Positions 1 through 9,157 of a stretch of DNA of 64,000 nt are shown here, one piece after another. The notes below the pieces were generated by a model that did no database searches, was not told where the DNA came from, and saw only the letters and a program-made list of their open reading frames with translations. This DNA is from Pachydiplax longipennis (Eukaryota > Arthropoda > Insecta > Odonata > Libellulidae). The DNA is taken from positions 70,086,501-70,150,500 of the forward strand of contig JAVFKF010000015.1 in assembly GCA_036926295.1 (NCBI GenBank). Direction: 5' to 3'. The position numbers were made by a program, and so were the translations under genes. Position 1 is the first letter of the stretch; each line of letters opens with the position of its first letter.

Positions 1-3000
1 TTGGCTTATTTTGGAAGATTTTTCAAAAATTTGCCAAATTTGCCGTTTTTGGATCAAATTTCGGATTAATTTGGAAGATTTTTTCGAAAATATTCTAAAG
101 TAAGACATTTATAGAGGAAATTTCGGCTATATTTGGAAGATTTATCTAAAATCTTGCTAAATAAGCCGTTTTCGGAGCAAATTTGTGGCTTATTTATGAA
201 GGTGTTTTCGAAATACTTGCTAAATAAGCCGTTTTCAGAGTGAATGTTGGCTGAATTTGGTAGATTTTTTCGAAAATCTTGCCAAAAAACCGTTTTTGGA
301 GTAAATTTCGACTTAATTAGGAAGATTTTTACGAAAATCTTGCTAAATAAGCCGTTTTCGGAGCAAATTTCGGCTTCATTTGTATGAATTCCGAATATTT
401 TGCCAAATAAACCGTTTTCGGAGCAAATTTCGGCATATTTTGGAAGATTCTTCAAAAAGATTGCCAAATTTGCCGTTTTTGGATCAAATTTTGGATTAAT
501 TTGGAAGATTTTTTCGAAAATCTTCTCAAATAAGACATTAATAGAGGAAATTTCGGCTATATTTGGAAGATTTATCTAAAATCTTGCTAAATAAGCCGTT
601 TTCGGAGCAAATTTTGGCTTATTTTGGAAGATTTTTTCGAAATTCTTGCCAAATAAACCGTTTTCGGAGCAAATTTCGGCTTCATTTGTATGATTTTCCG
701 AAAATCTTGCCAAATAAACCGTTTTCGGAGCAAATTTCGGATTATTTTGGAAGATTTTTCAAAAATTTTGCAAAATTAGCCGTTTTCGGAGAAAATTTCG
801 GCTTATTTTGGAAGATTTTTCAAAAATTTGCCAAATTTGCCGTTTTTGGATCAAATTTCGGATTAATTTGGAAGATTTTTTCGAAAATATTCTAAAGTAA
901 GACATTTATAGAGGAAATTTCGGCTATATTTGGAAGATTTAACTAAAATCTTGCTAAATAAGCCGTTTTCGGAGCAAATTTTGGCTTATTTATGAAGGTG
1001 TTTTCGAAATACTTGCTAAATAAGCCGTTTTCAGAGTGAATGTTGGCTTAATTTGGTAGATTTTTTCGAAAATCTTGCCAAAAAACCGTTTTTGGAGTAA
1101 ATTTCGACTTAATTAGGAAGAATTTTACGAAAATCTTGCTAAATAAGCCGTTTTCGGAGCAAATTTCGGCTTCATTTGTATGATTTTCGAAAATCTTCTC
1201 AAATAAGACATTTATAGAGGAAATTTCGGCTATATTTGGAAGATTTATCTAAAATCTTGCTAAATAAGCCGTTTTCGGAGCAAATTTTGGCTTATTTTGG
1301 AAGATTTTTTCGAAATTCTTGCCAAATAAACCGTTTTCGGAGCAAATTTCGGCTTCATTTGTATGATTTTCCGAAAATCTTGCCAAATAAACCGTTTTCG
1401 GAGCAAATTTCGGATTATTTTGGAAGATTTTTCAAAAATTTTGCAAAATTAGCCGTTTTCGGAGAAAATTTCGGCTTATTTTGGAAGATTTTTCAAAAAT
1501 TTGCCAAATTTGCCGTTTTTGGATCAAATTTCGGATTAATTTGGAAGATTTTTTCGAAAATCTTCTCAAATAAGACATTTATAGAGGAAATTTCGGCTAT
1601 ATTTGGAAGATTTATCTAAAATCTTGCTAAATAAGCCGTTTTCGGAGCAAATTTTTGCTTATTTTGGAAGATTTTTCAAAAATTTGCCAAATTTGCCGTT
1701 TTTGGATCAAATTTCGGATTAATTTGGAAGATTTTTTCGAAAATATTCTAAAGTAAGACATTTATAGAGGAAATTTCGGCTATATTTGGAAGATTTATCT
1801 AAAATCTTGCTAAATAAGCCGTTTTCGGAGCAAATTTTGGCTTATTTATGAAGGTGTTTTTCGAAATACTTGCTAAATAAGCCGTTTTCAGAGTGAATGT
1901 TGGCTTAATTTGGTAGATGTTTTCGAAAATCTTGCCAAAAAACCGTTTTTGGAGTAAATTTCGCTTTAATTAGGAAGATTTTTACGAAAATCTTGCTAAA
2001 TAAGCCGTTTTCGGAGCAAATTTCGGCTTCATTTGTATGAATTCCGAAAATTTTGCCAAATAAACCGTTTTCGGAGCAAATTTCGGCATATTTTGGAAGA
2101 TTCTTCAAAAAGATTGCCAAATTTGCCGTTTTTGGATCAAATTTCGGATTAATTTGGAAGATTTTTTCGAAAATCATCTCAAATAAGACATTAATAGAGG
2201 AAATTTCGGCTATATTTGGAAGATTTATCTAAAATCTTGCTAAATAAGCCGTTTTCGGAGCAAATTTTGGCTTATTTTGGAAGATTTTTTCGAAATTCTT
2301 GCCAAATAAACCGTTTTCGGAGCAAATTTCGGCTTCATTTGTATGATTTTCCGAAAATCTTGCCAAATAAACCGTTTTCGGAGCAAATTTCGGATTATTT
2401 TGGAAGATTTTTCAAAAATTTTGCAAAATTAGCCGTTTTCGGAGAAAATTTCGGCTTATTTTGGAAGATTTTTCAAAAATTTGCCAAATTTGCCGTTTTT
2501 GGATCAAATTTCGGATTAATTTGGAAGATTTTTTCGAAAATCTTCTCAAATAAGACATTTATAGAGGAAATTTCGGCTATATTTGGAAGATTTATCTAAA
2601 ATCTTGCTAAATAAGCCGTTTTCGGAGCAAATTTTGGCTTATTTATGAAGGTGTTTTCGAAATACTTGCTAAATAAGCCGTTATTAGAGTGAATTTTGGC
2701 TTAATTTGGAAGATTTTTTCGAAAATCTTGCCAAAAAACCGTTTTTGGAGTAAATTTCGTCTTAATTTGGAATATTTTTACGAAAATCTTGCTAAATAAG
2801 CTGTTTTCGGAGAGAATTTTGGCTTCATTTGTATGATTTTCCGAAAATCTTGCCAAATAAACCGTTTTTGGAGCAAATTTCAGCTTATTTTGGAGGATTC
2901 TTCAACAAGTTTGCCAAATTAGCCGTTTTTGGATCAAATTTCGGCTGAATTTGGAAGATTTTTTAAAAAATCTTGCTAAATAAGCCGTTTTCGTAGGAAA

Positions 3001-4543
3001 TTTCGGCTTCATTTGTATGATTTTCCGAAAGTCTTGCCAAATAAACCGTTTTTGGAGTAAATTTCGACTTAATTAGGAAGATTTTTACGAAAATCTTGCT
3101 AAATAAGCCGTTTTCGGAGCAAATTTCGGCTTCATTTGTATGATTTTCGAAAATCTTCTCAAATAAGACATTTATAGAGGAAATTTCGGCTATATTTGGA
3201 AGATTTATCTAAAATCTTGCTAAATAAGCCGTTTTCGGAGCAAATTTTGGCTTATTTTGGAAGATTTTTTCGAAATTCTTGCCAAATAAACCGTTTTCGG
3301 AGCAAATTTCGGCTTCATTTGTATGATTTTCCGAAAATCTTGCCAAATAAACCGTTTTCGGAGCAAATTTCGGATTATTTTGGAAGATTTTTCAAAAATT
3401 TTGCAAAATTAGCCGTTTTCGGAGAAAATTTCGGCTTATTTTGGAAGATTTTTCAAAAATTTGCCAAATTTGCCGTTTTTGGATCAAATTTCGGATTAAT
3501 TTGGAAGATTTTTTCGAAAATCTTCTCAAATAAGACATTTATAGAGGAAATTTCGGCTATATTTGGAAGATTTATCTAAAATCTTGCTAAATAAGCCGTT
3601 TTCGGAGCAAATTTTTGCTTATTTTGGAAGATTTTTCAAAAATTTGCCAAATTTGCCGTTTTTGGATCAAATTTCGGATTAATTTGGAAGATTTTTTCGA
3701 AAATATTCTAAAGTAAGACATTTATAGAGGAAATTTCGGCTATATTTGGAAGATTTATCTAAAATCTTGCTAAATAAGCCGTTTTCGGAGCAAATTTTGG
3801 CTTATTTATGAAGGTGTTTTCGAAATACTTGCTAAATAAGCCGTTTTCAGAGTGAATGTTGGCTTAATTTGGTAGATTTTTTCGAAAATCTTGCCAAAAA
3901 ACCGTTTTTGGAGTAAATTTCGACTTAATTAGGAAGATTTTTACGAAAATCTTGCTAAATAAGCCGTTTTCGGAGCAAATTTCGGCTTCATTTGTATGAA
4001 TTCCGAAAATTTTGCCAAATAAACCGTTTTCGGAGCAAATTTCGGCATATTTTGGAAGATTCTTCAAAAAGATTGCCAAATTTGCCGTTTTTGGATCAAA
4101 TTTCGGATTAATTTGGAAGATTTTTTCGAAAATCATCTCAAATAAGACATTAATAGAGGAAATTTCGGCTATATTTGGAAGATTTATCTAAAATCTTGCT
4201 AAATAAGCCGTTTTCGGAGCAAATTTTGGCTTATTTTGGAAGATTTTTTCGAAATTCTTGCCAAATAAACCGTTTTCGGAGCAAATTTCGGCTTCATTTG
4301 TATGATTTTCCGAAAATCTTGCCAAATAAACCGTTTTCGGAGCAAATTTCGGATTATTTTGGAAGATTTTTCAAAAATTTTGCAAAATTAGCCGTTTTCG
4401 GAGAAAATTTCGGCTTATTTTGGAAGATTTTTCAAAAATTTGCCAAATTTGCCGTTTTTGGATCAAATTTCGGATTAATTTGGAAGATTTTTTCGAAAAT
4501 CTTCTCAAATAAGACATTTATAGAGGAAATTTCGGCTATATTT
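1..4543. repeat. 62-bp satellite, homogeneous higher-order repeat, left arm
   Basis: Tandem monomers of about 62 bp run in from the left edge of the window. Each has a conserved core reading AATCTTGCTAAATAAGCCG, then TTTTCGGAGCAAATTTCGGC, then TTAATTTGGAAGATTTT. Near-identical multi-monomer blocks begin at 1,236, 2,216, 3,196 and 4,175, giving a half-unit of about 980 bp. Neighbouring halves differ (for instance 2,600-3,060 has no match at 1,620-2,080), so the full period is about 1,960 bp: 1,905 matches 3,864, and 1,651 matches 3,611. The two full copies differ by only a few bases, so they were homogenised recently. Open frames of 90-133 aa on both strands come from low stop density in the monomer and are not genes. 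Confidence 0.95.
4537..4543. repeat. left copy of LINE target-site duplication
   Basis: TATATTT, the last seven satellite bases before the LINE tail. The same seven bases restart the satellite at 9,151-9,157, and removing one copy plus the LINE restores an exact satellite monomer as seen at 2,577-2,600. Confidence 0.8.
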
Positions 4544-4617
4544 ACATTTACATTTACATTAATACCCCGCTAACCGCCGTAAGGCGTATGGCAGGGGGTG
4601 TGAATACACCGAACTCC
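4544..4617 (-). other. LINE 3' UTR with hairpin and hexamer tail
   Basis: After the displaced ORF2 stop, the minus strand carries a conserved block with CCTGCCATACGCC and GGCGG, which can pair around a short loop, followed by about three repeats of ATGTAA that run into the satellite. The truncated LINE at 41,406-41,475 has the same block (CCTGCCACACGCC, GGCGG) but an ATGTAG tail. The block is probably the 3' end recognised by the element's reverse transcriptase; that role is inferred. Confidence 0.7.
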
Positions 4618-4820
4618 CTAACCAACCATCTGGTTTGCGTACCTAATACTATCTGGAAAAAGAGACCAGAAATAGCTATCTGTTCTCGCTATAATTTCGC
4701 GGAATCTTTTTGACGTCTGGTCTCGAAAACTACGCTCACTGAGTACGGGAATCACGAAGTCGCTTATTTCCTCATGTAAATCGCTACTCAAAAATTTCTC
4801 GAAAAGTTTATGCCTATACT
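4618..4820 (-). pseudogene. frameshifted C-terminal tail of LINE ORF2
   Basis: In a frame offset from ORF2, the minus strand reads on from HKLFEKFLSS to DSYFWSLFPDSIRYANQ and a stop at 4,618-4,620, about 65 residues. The other LINE in this window ends its ORF2 in the same way (RFKLLDKFRQS...FFPRTIRENN). The displaced tail is therefore the original C-terminus, cut off by a shift near 4,810-4,825 equivalent to one lost base or two gained bases. It could also be an assembly error. Confidence 0.75.
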
Positions 4821-7661
4821 ATTATTTCTTCTGTCCTCGAGGGATTCCCAGCCGAGGGTTTTAATCATCTCTGACACACTGCTGTCGAACTTGTAGTCTC
4901 CCTTGACGAAACGGGCCGCTCTACGTTGCATGCGCTCTAGTTCTATGATCAATCCTTTCTCATGTGGATTCCACACCGCGCAGCAGTACTCAAGCAATGG
5001 ACGAACCAACGAAAAGTAAGCCACTTCCTTGACATTCTGTTGGCAACCCCTGAGAACGCGATTACATAGCCTCAGCGTCCTATCAGCTGACCCCACTACG
5101 TCTTGAATATGCGGTTTGAACGATAAGTTACTACTGAAAACAATGCCTAAATATTTGTATCTACTTACGAATTCTAATGTTGTACCGCTAATAAGGTAGG
5201 ATGTTTGTTTTAAGTTCAGGGACGGGGAGCGGGTCATGCTCATCGCTACACACTTCTCTATGTTCAAGCCGAGCTGCCAATCTTCACACCATTTCGAAAT
5301 AGCGTCTAAGTCACCCTGTAATATGGAAGTATCTTCCACATTTTGAATTTTCCTGTATATGAGTGTGTCGTCCGCGAAAAGCCTTACCTTACTTCTTACA
5401 TTGTCTACTATATCGTTAATGTAAATTAAGAACAATATCGGTCCAATGACACTGCCCTGAGGAACTCCAGATGATACTTCTACTTCATCAGAGTAAACGC
5501 CATCTAAGACTACCCGTTGAACTCTGCATGTGAGGAACGACTTAATCCACTGAATAATATGATTTTCGATTGCATATGACTCTAGTTTCTGGAGTAACTT
5601 TGCGTGTGGTACTGTATCGAATGCCTTTCTAAAATCCAGGAATATGGCATCTGTCCTAAAACCTTCATCGGCTGCTCGCATTATGTCGTGATTAAGAAGT
5701 GCTAACTGACTCTCACATGAGCGACCTTTGCGGAATCCGTGTTGACTGCGTGTAATTGCATTATTATCACTAAGGAAGCGCATTAGATAACTGCATATTA
5801 TGTGTTCTAGAATTTTACAAAATATCGAAGTGAGCGATATTGGTCGGAAATCATCCGGTTTTGACTTACGCCCTTTTTTTGGGACTGGAGTGATGTTCGC
5901 TCTCCTCCATGAGGCAGGAACCATACCTTCGTCTAGAGATTTATTGAAAAACACGAGTAGGAGGGGAGCAAGCTCGTTAGCTAGCGTAGATATAACGAGG
6001 GCAGGTATACCTTCTGGCCCGGGGGATTTTTTGCTGTCAATTTGCAATAAAAGGTTCTTAATACCTGCTTCATTTAGTTCTAATTTACTCATTTTAGAGG
6101 TAATACGAGTAGGAAATGCATTTACGTGACCGTTATCTGATATGAAGCATTTCTTAAAGTGTTGGTTTAGAATATTAGCCTTTTCACATGAATCTGATAC
6201 GACGCTACCATTGTTGTTTATGAGATGCAGAACGGTCGATTGTTTGCCTCTTGTCTCTCGTACGTAAGACCAGAATTCCTTAGGATTCTTTTCCAGAGAT
6301 TCGCGTAGCGTTTGAGATCTATACGTATCGAACTCCTTACGTGCCTCAGTCTTCGCTGACCTCTTGATATCTAAATATTTACGACGTTGCTTCTCGTATT
6401 CTATGCTATTTAATGGAAAAGTCTTCATAATGGAATGTAATGCTCTTTGTTTTCTTTGGAGTGAACGTAGTTTAGGCTTGACCCATCGCGGCTCTTGCCG
6501 ATCCCGAGCCACTCTTGTCGGAATAAATCTAGAGGTACCTTCACGAAGGATTCGGAGAAACTCAGACCAACTGTCGTCTACTGAATTCTTCTGAATGAAA
6601 CTAATAAGGGGAGCACTTTCTGTCTTTATAAACTCCTTGAACGCGGGGAAGTTGGCTTTCCTAAAAATGTATAATGTACGAGGGGGCTTCAGAACTCGGA
6701 ATGAATCTATCTTAATCGAGGCGGCTATTATTTTGTGATCGGAAATACCTTCACTGACGGAAATTCTGTGAACGAGATGAGGATGGCTAGTAGCAAGGAG
6801 ATCTAAGATATTGCCCCTACCAAGAGTAGTCGTTCTGGTCGCTTCTGTATTTACTTGCTCTAGAGCGAAGGCCGAGAATAAATCAATTAATTTCTGCGAT
6901 GCGTTTCTATCTCTACTATTACTAGCGACGGACATATTCCTCCAGTTAACACAAGGAAGATTAAAATCACCTCCTACGAAAATAGCTGCTTCGGGTTTGC
7001 TCTTACGGAGTTTACTCAATGCTTCGTACAGATCCTCTATGGGCTCGTCATCGCGATTAGGAGGGCGATAAAAGGAGCAGAAGTACGTTTTTCTACCATG
7101 CTTGTCAGACACTGAGCACCAAATCATCTCGGCACTATCCTGGCATTGGAAGTTTTCTAACTGACTCACCAAACTATTTTTTACAGCGATAAATACTCCT
7201 CCCCCCATTCTGCTGTCTCTATCCTTTCGATACACAAAGAAGTCGGGAGGAAAAATCTCACTAGAGGCTATTTCTTCGCTGAGCCAACTCTCGTTTCCTA
7301 GTATTATATCTCCGCATGTATTTTTAACCAAGTCGAAGAATTCCGCTTGCTTATTGCGAATACTTCTACAGTTAACTACCACTAACTTGATATCCTTATG
7401 ACTATCACTCTTGAGCTCGGCGGGTAAATTCGAATTATAACTATTGGAATGACATCTATCTAACTCCTCACCATTTCTAGCTGATATTTTTAAGTCACTT
7501 ATGTCGCCTTTAACACATCTCGTTCTGCTTTTCTCATTTCCGCTATTTTTTATCAAAATAGAGCCATTTACCGAAGCATATCTACGAGTACTAATATCCT
7601 CTGCTGAAATTTCTCTTTTACATCTATCATTAACATCCTTTTTAGATGGAGACACCCGCAT
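4788..7661 (-). CDS. LINE ORF2: endonuclease-reverse transcriptase
   Basis: This 957-residue frame nicks the target DNA and copies the element's RNA at the nick (target-primed reverse transcription). Residues about 92-315 are an exonuclease-endonuclease-phosphatase type endonuclease: NCRSIRNK (N97), GNESWL (E124), SFYRPP, GGDFN (D232, N234), DLLATS and a terminal SDH (D308, H309), so the catalytic set looks complete. Residues about 535-800 are the reverse transcriptase: SPGPEGIP, FRPISLTSI, QHGFRKGRSCESQL, FLDFRKAFD (D676), SGVPQGSVIGP and the FADD active site at 762-765. The roughly 90 residues before the endonuclease look disordered, so the true start may lie further in. The frame stops early after GWESLEDRRNN because of a frameshift, losing a C-terminal tail of about 65 residues. 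It lies 98 bp downstream of ORF1. Confidence 0.93.
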   Translation of the reverse strand: MRVSPSKKDVNDRCKREISAEDISTRRYASVNGSILIKNSGNEKSRTRCVKGDISDLKISARNGEELDRCHSNSYNSNLPAELKSDSHKDIKLVVVNCRSIRNKQAEFFDLVKNTCGDIILGNESWLSEEIASSEIFPPDFFVYRKDRDSRMGGGVFIAVKNSLVSQLENFQCQDSAEMIWCSVSDKHGRKTYFCSFYRPPNRDDEPIEDLYEALSKLRKSKPEAAIFVGGDFNLPCVNWRNMSVASNSRDRNASQKLIDLFSAFALEQVNTEATRTTTLGRGNILDLLATSHPHLVHRISVSEGISDHKIIAASIKIDSFRVLKPPRTLYIFRKANFPAFKEFIKTESAPLISFIQKNSVDDSWSEFLRILREGTSRFIPTRVARDRQEPRWVKPKLRSLQRKQRALHSIMKTFPLNSIEYEKQRRKYLDIKRSAKTEARKEFDTYRSQTLRESLEKNPKEFWSYVRETRGKQSTVLHLINNNGSVVSDSCEKANILNQHFKKCFISDNGHVNAFPTRITSKMSKLELNEAGIKNLLLQIDSKKSPGPEGIPALVISTLANELAPLLLVFFNKSLDEGMVPASWRRANITPVPKKGRKSKPDDFRPISLTSIFCKILEHIICSYLMRFLSDNNAITRSQHGFRKGRSCESQLALLNHDIMRAADEGFRTDAIFLDFRKAFDTVPHAKLLQKLESYAIENHIIQWIKSFLTCRVQRVVLDGVYSDEVEVSSGVPQGSVIGPILFLIYINDIVDNVRSKVRLFADDTLIYRKIQNVEDTSILQGDLDAISKWCEDWQLGLNIEKCVAMSMTRSPSLNLKQTSYLISGTTLEFVSRYKYLGIVFSSNLSFKPHIQDVVGSADRTLRLCNRVLRGCQQNVKEVAYFSLVRPLLEYCCAVWNPHEKGLIIELERMQRRAARFVKGDYKFDSSVSEMIKTLGWESLEDRRNNSIGINFSRNF

Positions 7662-7759
7662 ATTACTATTCTTATCTAAGTGGGTGTTTTCGTTCCCTAA
7701 GCTAAGCTCTATACAAGGACTAATCGCGGAAAAATTTTCATTAAAAACGTTGATCTTTT

Positions 7760-8788
7760 TTAACCTAAAAAAACACCCACACGCCTAAAGACCTTACCCG
7801 CTACCTTCTCCGCAGCCTCAGCCGTATAGTGAACTCCGGAGCGGTCAAGGGGTGCCCTGCATGAATCGAGGACGTAGCCCAGGTCGACAAAGTCCACTCC
7901 CTTGCCCCGACAGAAATCCCTCAGCCGACGGTTCAGACCTCCCACCCTACTCCAAACCGTCGAGCCTCGATCAATCCGCGGGACAATGCTGCATATGGAT
8001 AACCCAATGCTGACCCCAGACGAGTCCCGGACGCGAGCAACCTCGGAGACCAGGTCCTCGAACGAGTCCAAGATCTCCTCGGAGCCACGCCTCGAGGCAT
8101 CGTTGGTGCCAACATGGGCCACCACACGCAGCGAGGAGCAACCCGTCTTCCCGACCGCCGCCCTCAACTCCTTCGTCACCTGGGGCACCGTGCCTCCTGG
8201 TATACACCGGGAGAACACCCGCTCACACACTCCCTCCCGGCGGGCCCTTCGCCGCAACGGAGACATAATACGGCGGACGTTGGAGCTCCCTATGACTAAC
8301 ACTCCCCTCCCCCCACGGCTCTCCTTCGGCCCAGCTTCCTCCGTGGCAACGGGCGAGTGCTCTAGCTCTAGGTCCTTCAGCACCTCAAACCTGTTGCTAA
8401 CAGGCGCCGGTTCAGCCGAAGCATTCCCAGCACACTGTTTTCGCAGCACTAGGCCGCGAGCACCGCGACTGGAAACCACCTTCCACTCGTTAGCCCTCTG
8501 GGAAGGACAAGCAACTACCCGCGTGGTATCCTCCGCAGAGGAGCCAATAGGCTTGCCTACAACCGTACTCGGGCAAGGCCGAGGCACCTCAGGGGTGCGA
8601 CAAGCTTTAGGGCTCGTAACGGAGGGTCCTGCGCAAGCCGAAGCCAGCCGTAACCCTTCGAGCTGAGAGCGGAGGTCCGCAACTTCTTTCCTAAGTTCCG
8701 TGACTTGCGACACAAGTGCCTCATAGCCAACGGTTCCCAAGATTGAAGAAACGGGGGTCCTTGGGGAAGCCATCCTAATCTCAAACAC
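7760..8788 (-). CDS. LINE ORF1: coiled coil plus SGNH/GDSL-type hydrolase
   Basis: This is the 342-residue first protein of the LINE. Residues about 21-50 (YEALVSQVTELRKEVADLRS) form a heptad-like coiled coil, suggesting oligomerisation. Residues 55-160 are a Pro/Ser/Arg-rich linker with WKVVSSR and SNRFEVL patches that recur in CR1-type ORF1 proteins. Residues 161-335 match an SGNH esterase: VIGSSNVRR (nucleophile probably S169), VAHVGTND (N229) and DRSGVHYT (D315, H320). The usual GDS of block I is GSS here, so the Asp before the nucleophile is Ser. Esterase domains occur in ORF1 of several CR1/L2-group elements; a role in RNA-protein particle or membrane handling is only presumed. The ATG at 8,786-8,788 was chosen; MASPRTP five residues later is an alternative start. 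The whole gene is GC-rich. Confidence 0.9.
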   Translation of the reverse strand: MFEIRMASPRTPVSSILGTVGYEALVSQVTELRKEVADLRSQLEGLRLASACAGPSVTSPKACRTPEVPRPCPSTVVGKPIGSSAEDTTRVVACPSQRANEWKVVSSRGARGLVLRKQCAGNASAEPAPVSNRFEVLKDLELEHSPVATEEAGPKESRGGRGVLVIGSSNVRRIMSPLRRRARREGVCERVFSRCIPGGTVPQVTKELRAAVGKTGCSSLRVVAHVGTNDASRRGSEEILDSFEDLVSEVARVRDSSGVSIGLSICSIVPRIDRGSTVWSRVGGLNRRLRDFCRGKGVDFVDLGYVLDSCRAPLDRSGVHYTAEAAEKVAGKVFRRVGVFLG

Positions 8789-9150
8789 TCCTAACTGAGC
8801 TCTTACAAAAGAAACTTGATAGACTGTAATAGGATAACAAGACCTGAGTCAAATGTACGAGAGAAAAATAAAGAGTGACGCTTAAATATTATAAAATTAA
8901 CTCGAAATTGACGCTCTCGTAGAAAATAAACGAAAAAGTTAAACTAAACGGTTGACCTGAGACTACAGCACAACGGATTCAATCTGTTTAAGAATCTCAA
9001 AAAGGACGATATATATTTCTTTAACGAACTAAATCGAAAGGTTTAGTGAAAAACAACTAGAAGTAACGATAAAAACTCTCTACTTAAAATATAGATGCAC
9101 CTCACGAAACTAAGCACTTAGAGGTTAAAATATATAAAAAAGATACAACT
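8789..9150 (-). other. LINE 5' leader / putative internal promoter region
   Basis: This stretch of about 360 bp between the ORF1 start and the right target-site duplication matches no satellite. Its position makes it the 5' UTR, where such elements carry their promoter. I recognise no specific promoter motif. Because it is present and followed directly by the duplication, the copy is probably not 5'-truncated. Confidence 0.6.
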
Positions 9151-9157
9151 TATATTT
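9151..9157. repeat. right copy of LINE target-site duplication
   Basis: TATATTT, identical to 4,537-4,543. The satellite resumes here in the same higher-order phase it had left (9,151 onward matches 2,577 onward for about 460 bp). Confidence 0.8.

Larger units (their letters stand above)
4544..9150 (-). mobile_element. near full-length CR1/L2-like non-LTR retrotransposon inserted in satellite
   Basis: This 4,607-bp LINE reads on the minus strand. In its own 5' to 3' order it has a 5' leader of about 360 bp, ORF1 (coiled coil plus SGNH/GDSL-type hydrolase), a 98-bp spacer, ORF2 (apurinic-type endonuclease plus reverse transcriptase), a short 3' UTR with a hairpin, and a hexamer-repeat tail instead of poly(A). 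A 7-bp duplication TATATTT flanks it. The domain order, the esterase ORF1 and the short-repeat tail are features of the CR1/L2 group of LINEs. L2, CR1 and their relatives cannot be told apart by eye. The only clear defect is one frameshift near the ORF2 C-terminus, so the insertion is young. It is much richer in GC than the surrounding satellite. Confidence 0.92.

Noticed and set aside
5800..7788. Plus-strand frames of 76-109 aa across LINE ORF2
   Set aside because: Antisense shadows of the endonuclease-reverse transcriptase.
7902..8666. 254-aa frame on the plus strand opposite LINE ORF1
   Set aside because: It is a GC-driven shadow of ORF1, whose coiled coil and SGNH motifs lie on the minus strand.
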